DNA of 64,000 nucleotides. Source: Pseudomonas mosselii. GTDB lineage: Bacteria; Pseudomonadota; Gammaproteobacteria; Pseudomonadales; Pseudomonadaceae. Positions 55,085 through 64,000 of this stretch are shown here, in pieces. A model generated the notes under the pieces. It was not told the DNA's origin, searched no databases, and saw nothing but the letters and a program-made list of their open reading frames with translations. The DNA is taken from assembly GCF_005796105.1 (NCBI RefSeq), contig NZ_VAUO01000002.1, positions 682,001 through 746,000 of the forward strand, written 5' to 3'. Each line of letters begins with the position of its first letter. Within the stretch, counting starts at the first letter, position 1. Both the position numbers and the translations under genes were made by a program.

Positions 55085-56392
55085 GTGCCTTACGCGTTCC
55101 GTTTTACCCCGTTGTTCGTTGCATTGGCTGCAACGATGCCTTACGCCGCCCAGGCCGATGAAGACAAGGCTGATGGCTTCATCGAAGGTTCGACCCTCAA
55201 CCTGCATTTTCGTAATGCCTACTTCAATCGCAACGAGCGCAACACTGACGTGCGTGACAAGCGCGAGTGGGGCCAGGGCGCCGTGGCGCGCTTCGAGTCC
55301 GGCTACACGCCCGGGGTGATCGGTTTGGGCCTTGACGCCCACGCCATGCTCGGCCTGAAGCTCGACGGCGGCGACGGCCATGCGGGCACCTCGATCCTGC
55401 CCAGCGAGCCGGGCGACAAGTCGCGCCACGCGTTCTCCACCGCTGGCGGCGCCATCAAGCTCAAGGGCTTCGATACCGAACTCAAGGCCGGTGACCTGTT
55501 CCTCACCAACCCGGTAATCGCCGGTGGCGAGACGCGCATGCTGCCGCAGACCTTCCGCGGCTTCGCCCTGAGCAACACCAGCATCGACGGGCTGATGCTC
55601 GAAGGTGGCCAGGTCAGCTTCACCAAGCCTTACAACCAGAGCGGCCATCGCCGCATCGACACCTACTACGGCGACCTGCAGGGCGAGAAGAGCAAGCACC
55701 TGAACTGGGCCGGCGCGTCGTGGAGCGGGACCGAGAACGTCACCGCCAACCTGTATGCCGCCGAGCTGAAGGACATCTGGAACCAGTACTACGCCGATTT
55801 CGACTACACCTACGTGGTCAACGACCTGATCAGCCTCAACCCTGGCGTGCACTTCTATCACACCCAGGACACCGGCCAGTCGCTGCTCGGCAAGATCGAC
55901 AACAACACCTACAGCGTGCACTTCACCGTGGCCGCAGGTCATCACAGCGTCACCGCCGCCTACCAGCGGGTCAACGGCAACACGCCGTTCGACTACATCA
56001 ACCTGGGTGACAGCATCTACCTGGACAACTCGCGCATGTACTCGGACTTCAACGCACCCAACGAGCGTTCGTGGAAGCTGCAATACGACTACGACTTCGC
56101 CGGCCTCGGCGTGCCAGGGCTGACCAGCTCGGTCTCGTACTCGCGCGGTGAAGCCGACCTGACCAAGGCCACACAAGATCTCAGCCACTACGCGTACTAC
56201 AACCCCGAAGGCAAGAACGCCAAGCACTGGGAGCGTGACCTGGACGTGAAATACGTGTTCCAGCAAGGCGATCTGAAAGACCTGTCGGTGCTGGTGCGCT
56301 ACGCCACTCATCGCGCCGGCCAAGGCTACTCGGAGGTCGACGACAACGACGAAATCCGCGTGATCGTGGATTACCCGTTGAACGTCTTCTAA
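55085..56392 (+). CDS. OprD-family outer-membrane porin
   Basis: 435 aa from the GTG at 55085, preceded by AGGAG. Signal peptide [16 protein letters not shown]. The mature start with [20 protein letters not shown] is the OprD hallmark. [39 protein letters not shown] (read in parts) is the conserved basic-ladder region. Ends [10 protein letters not shown] with terminal Phe. OprD porins take up amino acids, aromatic acids or sugars; the substrate here is not readable. Confidence 0.93.
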   Translation: MPYAFRFTPLFVALAATMPYAAQADEDKADGFIEGSTLNLHFRNAYFNRNERNTDVRDKREWGQGAVARFESGYTPGVIGLGLDAHAMLGLKLDGGDGHAGTSILPSEPGDKSRHAFSTAGGAIKLKGFDTELKAGDLFLTNPVIAGGETRMLPQTFRGFALSNTSIDGLMLEGGQVSFTKPYNQSGHRRIDTYYGDLQGEKSKHLNWAGASWSGTENVTANLYAAELKDIWNQYYADFDYTYVVNDLISLNPGVHFYHTQDTGQSLLGKIDNNTYSVHFTVAAGHHSVTAAYQRVNGNTPFDYINLGDSIYLDNSRMYSDFNAPNERSWKLQYDYDFAGLGVPGLTSSVSYSRGEADLTKATQDLSHYAYYNPEGKNAKHWERDLDVKYVFQQGDLKDLSVLVRYATHRAGQGYSEVDDNDEIRVIVDYPLNVF

Positions 56393-56596
56393 CCTGAAGC
56401 CGCGAGCCAGAGGCCTTGCGGGGCACGTCCGAACCCAACGTTGGTGCCATTGACCACGACGCTGCGGGCGCGCCCCGTGCACCTTTCCGCCAGACGGAAA
56501 CGCATATTTCTTGTTCGACAATCCGACGTTCCCTAGAATACCGCCGCCGCGTAATGGCCCACCCCCAAGATCCAGGGGGCTTATGCAGTAGCGAGC

Positions 56597-58099
56597 ATGA
56601 CGTCACTGATCCGATTACCAAGCACCGCCCTGTACAAGTCACACCCTGAACGGGTCCTAAACCTGGGCAGTTGCCTGGCTGTGCTCGCCATCGTCGCTAT
56701 CGTCGGCTACCTGCTGGCACGCGAACGGGACAGCGTCGAGCAATCAGCCATTCGTGCCTCGCGCAATATCGTTCAGTTGATCGAAAGCGACATCCTGCGC
56801 AACGTCGAACTCTACGATCAGTCGCTCAAAGCCGTGATCTGGGCCGTGCAGCACCCTGAGCTACTGCAGGTCGCCCCCAAGCTGCGCCAGCAGATTCTGT
56901 TCAACCAGGCCTTTTCCACCCCCATACGCGGTGACATCCTCTGGCTCGACGCCAAGGGTGATGTGGTGGGCGACTCCACCAGCGCAGTGCCACGCCAAGC
57001 CAACTTCGCCGACACCGCGCCCTTCCAGGCCCATCGCGACAGTCCAGGGCTGGGCCTGCTGATCAGCCCGCCGTTCAAGGCGCGCCTGGGGAACCTGGAC
57101 TGGTGCATCAGCTTCAGCCGACGCATTTCCGGGCATAACGGCGAGTTCATGGGCCTGGCCGCCGGCGCCTTACGGCTGTCGTACTTCAACCAGCTGTTCC
57201 AGCGCCTGGACATCGGCGACGACAGCAGTATCAACCTGCTCAATACCGACGGCCAATTGCTGGCGCGCCAGCCAACCCGCCCGCAAGACCCGCTGATCGG
57301 GACCAACTTCGCCGACTACCCCAACTTCAAGCGCATCCTGGGCGAACACGCCGGCAGCTTCTCAGCCCGTTCGGCCCTGTATGGCACCCAACGCATCTAC
57401 ACCTTCGCGCGGGTGGCGGACCTGCCGCTGATCGTGCTGGTGGTCCATTCGGCCGACGAGGTGTACAAGCCTTGGCGACGCACCGCGCTGCTGGTGAGCG
57501 TGGCCACTGGGGTACTGTGCCTGGGCATTCTGTGGCTGACCGTGCTACTGGGCCGTGAGCTGCGCCGACGCCACGACGCCGAACAAGGCCTGGCGACCCT
57601 GGCAGCCACCGACAGCCTCACTGGGCTGGCCAACCGGCGTCGGCTCGATCAAGCCCTGCGCCTGGAATGGAGTCGCGCCCAGCGCAACCGCAAGCCGCTG
57701 TCGGTACTGATGGTGGATGTGGATCACTTCAAAGCGTTCAACCAGCGCCATGGGCATGCCGGTGGCGACCATGTACTGCGCGAGGTGGCCAAGACGATCG
57801 AGCGCTGTATCCGTCGTCCGGCGGACTTGGCGGCGCGCTATGGCGGCGAGGAATTTCAGGTGGTGCTACCGGAAACCGAGCTGGCTGGTGCCCTGCTGCT
57901 GGCCGAGCGCATCCGGTCGAGCGTCGAGAGCATGCCGCCGTTCCACGGTGATGAGCGCTCGGTTACCGTCAGCGTGGGGATCGGCCTGCACGTACCCGGC
58001 ACCCAGCAAGACCTCACTGGTCTGCTGGGTGCCGCGGACGAAGCGCTCTACCGGGCTAAGGCCAAGGGCCGCAACCGGGTCGAGGGGCCTGCGGATTAA
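56597..58099 (+). CDS. diguanylate cyclase with periplasmic Cache sensor
   Basis: 500 aa. TM1 (LGSCLAVLAIVAIVGYLLA), a periplasmic double-Cache-like domain (about 45-290, ILWLDAKGDVVGDS, INLLNTDGQLLARQP), TM2 (ALLVSVATGVLCLGILWLTV), then GGDEF (about 345-495) with LMVDVDHFKAFN and an intact YGGEEF signature. The I-site RPAD lies five residues before it. Should make c-di-GMP in response to a small periplasmic ligand. Its end overlaps the convergent PA2169-type gene by 4 bp. Confidence 0.93.
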   Translation: MTSLIRLPSTALYKSHPERVLNLGSCLAVLAIVAIVGYLLARERDSVEQSAIRASRNIVQLIESDILRNVELYDQSLKAVIWAVQHPELLQVAPKLRQQILFNQAFSTPIRGDILWLDAKGDVVGDSTSAVPRQANFADTAPFQAHRDSPGLGLLISPPFKARLGNLDWCISFSRRISGHNGEFMGLAAGALRLSYFNQLFQRLDIGDDSSINLLNTDGQLLARQPTRPQDPLIGTNFADYPNFKRILGEHAGSFSARSALYGTQRIYTFARVADLPLIVLVVHSADEVYKPWRRTALLVSVATGVLCLGILWLTVLLGRELRRRHDAEQGLATLAATDSLTGLANRRRLDQALRLEWSRAQRNRKPLSVLMVDVDHFKAFNQRHGHAGGDHVLREVAKTIERCIRRPADLAARYGGEEFQVVLPETELAGALLLAERIRSSVESMPPFHGDERSVTVSVGIGLHVPGTQQDLTGLLGAADEALYRAKAKGRNRVEGPAD

Positions 58100-58572
58100 G
58101 AACGCGCGCGAGCAGCGTTACGCAGCGCCTTGACCTGGTCATGGTTGCGCTGCACGCCCTGCAGCTGCTTCTCGACAAGTTGGTAGGTCGGGTCGCTGGC
58201 GCTACGGCCCAGCTTCACCAGCTTCTCACGCCCTTCCTTGTAGGCCTTCAGCGCGTGGTCTTCACCGCGCTCCACCTCATTGAGCACCGCTTCTTCATCC
58301 TTGCCGGTGACCAACGACTTGAGGTTGACCCAACCACGGTGCAGGTCGCCGCTGATGCTGGTGCTGGTTTCCGGGTCGCCACCCAGGCGACGTACTTCGC
58401 TCTGCAACTCGCCGGCAGCGTTGGCGCATTCACCGGCGCGTTGCACGAAGAACGCCTTGAGCTCAGGGTTCTTCACGTCGTCGGCAGACGACTTGAAACC
58501 CTTCTCGCCGTCCTTGCTGTACTCGATCAGGTCGTTGAGAACATCGATCACGTCTTTGTTGGGATTGCTCAT
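58096..58572 (-). CDS. PA2169-family four-helix-bundle protein (DUF2383)
   Basis: 158 aa from the ATG at 58572 (MSNPNKDVIDVLNDLIEYSKDG). Ferritin-like helical pattern with KSSADDVKNPELKAFFVQRA and RGEDHALKAYKEG, as in PA2169/DUF2383 proteins, often stress-related. Function unknown. Confidence 0.88.
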   Translation of the reverse strand: MSNPNKDVIDVLNDLIEYSKDGEKGFKSSADDVKNPELKAFFVQRAGECANAAGELQSEVRRLGGDPETSTSISGDLHRGWVNLKSLVTGKDEEAVLNEVERGEDHALKAYKEGREKLVKLGRSASDPTYQLVEKQLQGVQRNHDQVKALRNAARARS

Positions 58573-58776
58573 GGGTAAAACTCCTTGGCAGATGGAAGTC
58601 AACAGTACTGGAGCATCCTCCGTGCCAAGCTTGACGATAAAAAATAAACCTTATAAATCAATAAGTTAAAAACAATAACCAGCCCTGCCTAGCCTGCGTT
58701 CTGCATGATCGCCGCTTGGGCCTTCGTGCAGATTGCAGTATGGTCGGCGCATCACTTGCGACAGGCCAAGCCCACG

Positions 58777-58998
58777 ATGAAACCTGAGTCCCTGCAACTG
58801 CTGGTCACCCGCAGCATGCCATTTGGCAAGTACCAAGGCCGGCTGATCGCCGACCTGCCCGGCGATTACCTGGCCTGGTTCGCGCGCAAGGGGTTTCCGC
58901 CTGGCGAGCTGGGCGGCTTGCTGGCATTGATGCACGAGATCGACCACAACGGACTGGGGGATCTGCTCAAGCCGTTGCGCGGCAAGGGTCGCAGTTGA
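58777..58998 (+). CDS. DUF3820 family protein
   Basis: 73 aa from the ATG at 58777 (MKPESLQLL). The core TRSMPFGKYQGRLIADLPGDYLAWFARKGFP in adjoining parts is the DUF3820 signature, a short putative DNA- or RNA-associated domain also found fused to exonucleases. Monocistronic and followed by REP repeats. Confidence 0.85.
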   Translation: MKPESLQLLVTRSMPFGKYQGRLIADLPGDYLAWFARKGFPPGELGGLLALMHEIDHNGLGDLLKPLRGKGRS

Positions 58999-59545
58999 AC
59001 GCGTAGGCCTTCTGTAGGAGCGGCCTCGCGCCGCGAAAGGGCTGCAAAGCAGCCCCGGCAATCGCGCATGAAGCTCAGATCCCGGGGCTGCTGCGCAGCC
59101 CGTTCGCGGCGCAAGGCCGCTCTCATAGAACTACACATAACTTGTTGATTGAGAAGGAATCTGTGGGAGCGGGCTTGCCCGCGAACACCGGCGAAGCCGG
59201 TGCCATACACCGAGTCGCCTGTTTCGCGGGTAAACCCGCTCCCACAGGGTACGCAGCGCGCTTGCGAAATCAGTTCTCTGCGCGACAGCGCAGCCCAAAG
59301 GGCTGGGTGATCTCCTATAGAACTGCACATAACTTGTTGATTTAGCGGGGACCTGTGGGAGCGGGTGTACCCGCGAACACCGGCGAAGCCGGTGCCATAC
59401 ACCGAGTCGCCTGCTTCGCGGGCAAGTCGGGGCGCCGAACCGCCGCTCCCACAGGGTACGCGGCGCGCTTGCGAAATCAGTTTTCTACGCGACAACGCAG
59501 CCCAAAGGGCTGGGTAATCTCCTACAGGGTTTGCTGCTTGGCGGG
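58999..59545. repeat. REP array and 192-bp tandem duplication before fruA
   Basis: No gene. A REP pair (BIME-like) at about 59011-59125 has inverted TGTAGGAGCGGCC and GGCCGCTCTCA ends. Two further REP pairs follow at 59161-59250 and 59353-59456, each bounded by TGTGGGAGCGGG and CCGCTCCCACAGG. They sit in a larger tandem duplication with a period of 192 bp: CTTGTTGAT recurs at 59141 and 59333, and GCGCGCTTGCGAAATCAGTT recurs in each copy. Confidence 0.85.
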
Positions 59546-61273
59546 TCAGCCCTTCACCGGCGTCACTGCCAACTCAAACTGCTCGCCCTTCTTGATGACC
59601 GCGTACACCACCGCCGTCACCAGGCTACCGGCGAGGATCGCCAGCAAGTACAGCAACGCATGGTTGATCGCGTTGGGGATCAGCAGCACGAACAGTCCGC
59701 CATGCGGGGCCATGAGTTTGCAGCCGAAATACATCGATAGCGCCCCGGTCAGGGCGCCACCGGCGATACTCGCCGGAATCACCCGTAGCGGGTCCTTGGC
59801 AGCAAATGGAATCGCGCCTTCGGAGATGAAGCACAAGCCCAGCGCCAACGCCGCCTTGCCGGCCTCGCGCTCGCTCTGTGCGAACTTGCGCCGGGCGAGC
59901 AAGGTGGCGATGCCCAAGCCAATCGGCGGCACCATGCCGGCGGCCATCGTGGCGGCCATTGGCGCATAGCTCGACGACGCCAACAGCCCTACCGAGAACG
60001 CATACGCCGCCTTGTTGATCGGTCCGCCCAGATCGACGCACATCATCCCGCCGAGCAACAGCCCAAGCAGAATGGCGTTGGTGGTGCCCATGCTGTCGAG
60101 GAAATGGGTCAGCCCCACCAGCATCGCCGCCACCGGCTGGCCGACCACGTAGATCATCACCAACCCCGTGAACAGGCTGGCCACCAGTGGGATGATCAGG
60201 ATCGGCTTGAGCGCATCAAGACTGCTGGGCAGGCGCACCCAGCGGGCAATGGCCTTGGCGCTGTAGCCGGCCAGAAAGCCCGCGACGATGCCACCAATGA
60301 AACCCGCACCCAAGGTACTGGCAAGCAAACCGCCGATCATCCCTGGAGCGAGGCCTGGGCGATCGGCGATCGACCAGGCGATGTAGCCGGCCAGCAGCGG
60401 TACCATCAGTTTGAAGGCCGCCTCGCCACCGATCTGCATCAGCGCAGCCGGCAAACTGCCAGCCTCTTTGTAGGCTTCGATGCCAAACACGAACGACAGG
60501 GCAATCAGCAGTCCACCGGCCACCACCATCGGCAGCATGAACGACACACCGGTCAACAGGTGCTTGTAGACCCCGCTCTTTTCGGCCTTGGGCGCAGCGC
60601 CGGTGGCCTCGGCGGCACTTTCCAGCTTGCCTTCGAGCAGGGCCTTGTCCAGCGTGGCACGGGCCTGCTTGAGGGCGATGCCAGTACCGCAGCGGTAGAT
60701 ACGCTTACCCGCAAAGCGCGCGGTAGGCACTTCGATATCGGCGGCCAATAGCACCACGTCGGCCTCAGCAATGGCCTCGGCCGACAATGGATTACGTGCC
60801 CCCACCGAGCCCTGAGTCTCTACCGTGAGCTGGTAGCCCAGGGCCGTCGCGGCTTGCTGCAACGCTTCGGCGGCCATGAACGTGTGGGCGACGCCCGTAG
60901 GGCAGGCTGTGACCGCGACAATCTTGGCCGCAGCCCCCGGCACGGCAAGCGGTGCTGTCTCGGCCAGTACCTGGGCATTGGCGGCGGCTTCGTCGAGAAA
61001 ACCCTCGCGGTCGGCCAAGGCTTGGGCGGGCGAGCTCTGGTACAGGCGTTTACCCGCGAAACGGGCCAGATCGACTGGACCTGTGCTGACCACCAGCACC
61101 CAGTCGGCCTCGGCGATCTGCGCTGCACTCAGGCGGCGCTCGGGATGCTCGGTGTCCTGCACCTCGACACTGGTGCTCCAGCCCCGGCGCTGTGCAGCCG
61201 CCGCCAGCAAACGCGCGCTGAGCACGCTGGAAACCTGGCCGTTGGGGCAGGCGGTGACAATGGCAATGTTCAT
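59546..61273 (-). CDS. fruA: PTS fructose transporter EIIB'BC subunit FruA
   Basis: 575-aa inner-membrane transporter that phosphorylates fructose to fructose-1-phosphate during import. The N-terminal EIIB'-like domain (1-105) has ACPNG with C9. The functional EIIB (115-215) has C124 in the active-site loop TACPTGVAHTFMAAEAL. EIIC (about 235-570) has several TM helices with the SGVQ-like polar stretch near FMLPMVVAGGLLIALSFVFG. Overlaps the fruK stop by one base. Confidence 0.95.
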   Translation of the reverse strand: MNIAIVTACPNGQVSSVLSARLLAAAAQRRGWSTSVEVQDTEHPERRLSAAQIAEADWVLVVSTGPVDLARFAGKRLYQSSPAQALADREGFLDEAAANAQVLAETAPLAVPGAAAKIVAVTACPTGVAHTFMAAEALQQAATALGYQLTVETQGSVGARNPLSAEAIAEADVVLLAADIEVPTARFAGKRIYRCGTGIALKQARATLDKALLEGKLESAAEATGAAPKAEKSGVYKHLLTGVSFMLPMVVAGGLLIALSFVFGIEAYKEAGSLPAALMQIGGEAAFKLMVPLLAGYIAWSIADRPGLAPGMIGGLLASTLGAGFIGGIVAGFLAGYSAKAIARWVRLPSSLDALKPILIIPLVASLFTGLVMIYVVGQPVAAMLVGLTHFLDSMGTTNAILLGLLLGGMMCVDLGGPINKAAYAFSVGLLASSSYAPMAATMAAGMVPPIGLGIATLLARRKFAQSEREAGKAALALGLCFISEGAIPFAAKDPLRVIPASIAGGALTGALSMYFGCKLMAPHGGLFVLLIPNAINHALLYLLAILAGSLVTAVVYAVIKKGEQFELAVTPVKG

Positions 61274-62220
61274 CAGCGGCCCTCTTGTTGTTGTTCTGTT
61301 AGTTGCACGCCAGCTTCCAGTTGCGCCAGTTGCGCGTGGTCGCGTATGCCAAAGCCCACTTGCGTGACCGCCTGGGCCGCGATGGCAGTGGCGCGGCGTA
61401 GCGTCGCCGTGGGCGCTTCGCTCAGCAGCAGGCCATGCAGCATGCCCGCTACCAGCGAGTCACCCGCACCGACGGTGCTGGCGATGCGTACCTGCGGTGG
61501 CTGCGCATGCAGCGCCACGCCTTTAGCGAACCAACGCACGCCCTGCTCGCCTTGGGACACCACCACATGTTCGACCCCGCTGGCCAGCAGGCGCTCGGCA
61601 GCTGCACGTTGCTCTGCCACGGATTCGACCGCCACCCCGAGCACCTCTCCAAGTTCTTCGGTGTTGGGCTTGACCAGCCAGGGCGCGGCCTGCAAACCCG
61701 CACGCAGGGCTTCGCCGCTGCTGTCCAAGGCCACCTTCAGGCCAAGCGCCTTGAGGCGTTCGAGCAATTCGCGCAGCCACTGCGGACTGACGCCACGCGG
61801 CAAGCTGCCAGCCACCACCACCGCGTCATGCCCCGGCGCAAACTGTTCCAGGCGATGCAGCAGCGCGCTGCGCGCCGCCTCATCCACCTGTGGCCCCAGG
61901 CCATTGATATCGGTGACCCGGCCATCGGCCTCGACCAGCTTGATGTTGCTGCGCGTCTCGCCCGGCACACGCACGAACGCATCCGCAAAACCGCGCCACT
62001 GGATCAGGTGCTCGAACGGTTGCAGGTTGTCCTGACCGAGAAAGCCGCCGACGCTGACGCGATGGCCAAGGTCAGCCAATACCTGGGCGACGTTCAGCCC
62101 CTTGCCAGCCGCATGAGTGTGCTGGTCCTGGCTACGATTGACCGCGCCTGGGCGCAGTTGGTCGAGGCTGACGGTCAGGTCCAGCGCCGGGTTGAGAGTA
62201 AGGGTGAGGATCTTGGCCAT
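61273..62220 (-). CDS. fruK: 1-phosphofructokinase FruK
   Basis: 315-aa PfkB-family kinase making fructose-1,6-bisphosphate from fructose-1-phosphate. The N-terminal signature AAGKGLNVAQVLADLG (PfkB motif 1) and the C-terminal STVGAGDSLVAGMLHGLL with the catalytic Asp are intact. Sits between fruB (1-bp gap) and fruA in the fruBKA operon. Confidence 0.95.
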   Translation of the reverse strand: MAKILTLTLNPALDLTVSLDQLRPGAVNRSQDQHTHAAGKGLNVAQVLADLGHRVSVGGFLGQDNLQPFEHLIQWRGFADAFVRVPGETRSNIKLVEADGRVTDINGLGPQVDEAARSALLHRLEQFAPGHDAVVVAGSLPRGVSPQWLRELLERLKALGLKVALDSSGEALRAGLQAAPWLVKPNTEELGEVLGVAVESVAEQRAAAERLLASGVEHVVVSQGEQGVRWFAKGVALHAQPPQVRIASTVGAGDSLVAGMLHGLLLSEAPTATLRRATAIAAQAVTQVGFGIRDHAQLAQLEAGVQLTEQQQEGR

Positions 62221-62221
62221 T

Positions 62222-64000
62222 TCAGTAACGCTCCACCAACGCCCGAACCGCTTCGGCGCTGTCTTGTTGCAGGGCCTCGCGCGCCAGGGCGCGGGCCGTC
62301 GAAAGGTCAGCCTGGCGCACCAGGGCCTTGACTTCAGGGATGCTGCGGGCCGACACGCTCAGTTCGTCCACCTCCAGCCCCAGCAGCAGTGCCACGGCCT
62401 GTGGGTCAGCGGCAAGCTCGCCGCACACGCCGACCCACTTGCCCTGGGCATGCGCGGCGCGCACGGTCATGTCGATCAGTTGCAGCACGGCCGGGTGCAG
62501 GCCATCAGCCTGGGCCGACAGGCTCGGATGGCCACGGTCGATGGCCAGGGTGTACTGAGTCAGGTCGTTGGTGCCGATGCTGAAGAAATCCACCTCGCGC
62601 GCGAGCTGCCCGGCCAACAACGCGGCCGACGGCACCTCGACCATGATCCCGACTTGCAGGTCGCGCACTGGGATCTCGATACGCAGGCGCTCAACCATGG
62701 CCTTGGCCGCCCGCCACTCATGGACCTGCCCGACCATCGGGAACATGATCCGCAGCGGCCGGTCATCGGCGGCGCGCAGCAAGGCGCGCAACTGGTCTTC
62801 CATGATCTGCGGACGCTGCAAGGTCAGGCGTACGCCACGCACACCGAGGAACGGGTTTTCTTCCGCCGCGATCGGCCAGTACGGCAGCGGCTTGTCACCG
62901 CCCACATCGAGGGTCCGTACCACCAGAGGGCGACCGGCCAGGCCATCGAGCACGCGGCGGTATTCAGCCTCCTGGGTGGCGACATCCGGCGCCTGGGAAT
63001 GCGCCATGAAAATAAGCTCGGTACGCAGCAAGCCAACGCCCTCGGCGCCCTGCTCCACCACCTTGTCGAGGCTACTGCTGTCACCGATGTTGGCGAACAC
63101 CTCCACAGCATGGCCGTCACGCGTCTGCGCCGGTTCATGACGCTTGGCCCAGGCGGCCTGCAAGCGCTGCTCACGGGCATCACGCTCGGCCAGCGCGCGT
63201 TGCAGCTCGTCGGCAGGCGGCGCGATGGTCACCCGGCCACGCTGGCCATCGAGCAGCAGCGCCGTGCCACTGGCCAGCAGCAGGATCGACTCGCCAGCAC
63301 CGACCACCGCTGGAATGCCAAGGGCGCGGGCGACAATGGCGCTGTGCGCGGTGGCTCCGCCGTGGGCGGTGACGATGCCAGCGACGCGCGCGGGATCCAG
63401 GCGCGCGACATCGGACGGCCCGACTTCGGCCATCACCAGTACGTAGGGTTGCTCGGGTTCGGCGCTTTGCTGCACGCCACACAGTTGCGCCAGCACGCGC
63501 CGGCCAATGTCGCGCAGGTCGGCTGCGCGCTCGGCCAGCAGGGTGTCCTGCAGGGCCTCCTGGCGGCGCGCGGCAGCGTCAACCACTGCCATCCAGGCGG
63601 CGGCGGCGCTCTCCCCTTGAGCCAGGCGCGACTCCACGTCGTCAGTCAATGCCGGGTCGCCGAGCATTTCCTGGTGGGTGAGGAAAATCTCGCCGATGGC
63701 TTTGTCGCTGCGCTTGATCAGGGCGTCGAGGTCAGCGTGTACCGCCTCAAGGGCCGCACGCAGTTTCTGGCGCTCCTGGGCAGGCGACTCACCCCGCAGC
63801 GGATAGTCGATCTCGCGCTCCACACACACATGCGCCGGGCCGCTGGCGATGCCCGGCGCAGCCGCCACCCCTTGCAGGCTGCTACCAGCGGCAGGCGCCG
63901 CCAGCACCGGCGCTGGGGCTTGAGCCTCCACAGGTGCGGCGTGCGGCAACGGTTCCACGTCTTCACCCAAGCCTTGTTCGATGGCCGCCCGCAACGCAGG
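62222..64000 (-). CDS. fruB: PTS multiphosphoryl transfer protein FruB (EIIA-HPr-EI fusion), C-terminal 592 residues
   Basis: Partial at the right window edge: the N-terminal EIIA-Fru and most of HPr lie outside. An Ala/Pro linker (HAAPVEAQAPAPVLAAPAAG) leads into a complete enzyme I domain. That domain has the phosphohistidine GGATAHSAIVAR, the GVGLLRTEL and NPFLGVRGVRL motifs of the PEP-binding barrel, FFSIGTNDLTQYTLAIDR, and GVCGELAADP with the catalytic Cys. It takes phosphate from PEP and passes it to FruA. First gene of fruBKA. Confidence 0.95.
   Translation of the reverse strand, partial: PALRAAIEQGLGEDVEPLPHAAPVEAQAPAPVLAAPAAGSSLQGVAAAPGIASGPAHVCVEREIDYPLRGESPAQERQKLRAALEAVHADLDALIKRSDKAIGEIFLTHQEMLGDPALTDDVESRLAQGESAAAAWMAVVDAAARRQEALQDTLLAERAADLRDIGRRVLAQLCGVQQSAEPEQPYVLVMAEVGPSDVARLDPARVAGIVTAHGGATAHSAIVARALGIPAVVGAGESILLLASGTALLLDGQRGRVTIAPPADELQRALAERDAREQRLQAAWAKRHEPAQTRDGHAVEVFANIGDSSSLDKVVEQGAEGVGLLRTELIFMAHSQAPDVATQEAEYRRVLDGLAGRPLVVRTLDVGGDKPLPYWPIAAEENPFLGVRGVRLTLQRPQIMEDQLRALLRAADDRPLRIMFPMVGQVHEWRAAKAMVERLRIEIPVRDLQVGIMVEVPSAALLAGQLAREVDFFSIGTNDLTQYTLAIDRGHPSLSAQADGLHPAVLQLIDMTVRAAHAQGKWVGVCGELAADPQAVALLLGLEVDELSVSARSIPEVKALVRQADLSTARALAREALQQDSAEAVRALVERY

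Overview
The window is about 64 kb of high-GC chromosomal DNA whose gene content, protein sequences and repeats point to a Pseudomonas of the P. putida group. Supporting signs are the queA-tgt-yajC-secD-secF locus with a tRNA-Leu beside it, a cyoABCDE bo3 oxidase operon, a PTS fructose operon of pseudomonad type (fruB fusion-fruK-fruA), an OprD porin, and P. putida-style REP elements carrying the GGAGCGG(C/G) core. It is mostly vegetative chromosome, with several strain-variable insertions.

Layout. 1-7,900: RNA methyltransferase trmJ (cut by the window edge), suhB, a glycine-zipper protein, the queA-tgt-yajC-secD-secF translation/secretion operon, and tRNA-Leu(CAA). 8,200-13,540: an accessory metabolic locus with a DMT exporter, an EctB-type diamine aminotransferase and a SidA/IucD/PvdA-type N-hydroxylase, followed by a GST and a divergent AraC regulator. 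13,550-18,140: a MASE2 diguanylate cyclase, two GNATs, a bestrophin-like channel and small exported or membrane proteins. 18,321-32,555: one gene of 14.2 kb encoding a 4,744-residue autotransporter built from PATR repeats. 32,870-36,100: a cysteine-cluster protein, the aminotransferase alaC and an orphan alpha/beta-hydrolase. 36,200-45,300: cyoABCDE, dsbB, flavohaemoglobin hmp and its divergent NO sensor norR. 45,480-47,900: cheV, a small exported protein, a YkgJ/FliB-like protein and an orphan pilin-like protein. 48,090-54,520: an RND efflux pair with a heavy-metal-type two-component system. 54,650-59,545: a small secreted protein, an OprD porin, a Cache-type diguanylate cyclase, a PA2169-type four-helix protein, DUF3820, and a REP array. 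59,546-64,000: fruA, fruK and the C-terminal part of fruB.

Main points of interest. (1) The giant repeat autotransporter, with three near-identical 261-bp tandem units and four copies of a larger composite block. (2) The N-hydroxylase/aminotransferase/exporter locus, which looks like a short undescribed pathway to a hydroxylated diamine; a long inverted repeat lies in the leader of its first gene. (3) Regulatory sites that can be read directly: a perfect Anr/FNR box upstream of cyo, two GT-N7-AC NorR boxes between hmp and norR, and a TGACAGC/GCTGTCA dyad upstream of the RND operon that fits the linked response regulator. (4) An orphan hydrolase with a Ser-Asp-His arrangement resembling DUF2235/Tle lipases.

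All assignments come from reading the sequence and recalled family knowledge. No database search was run.
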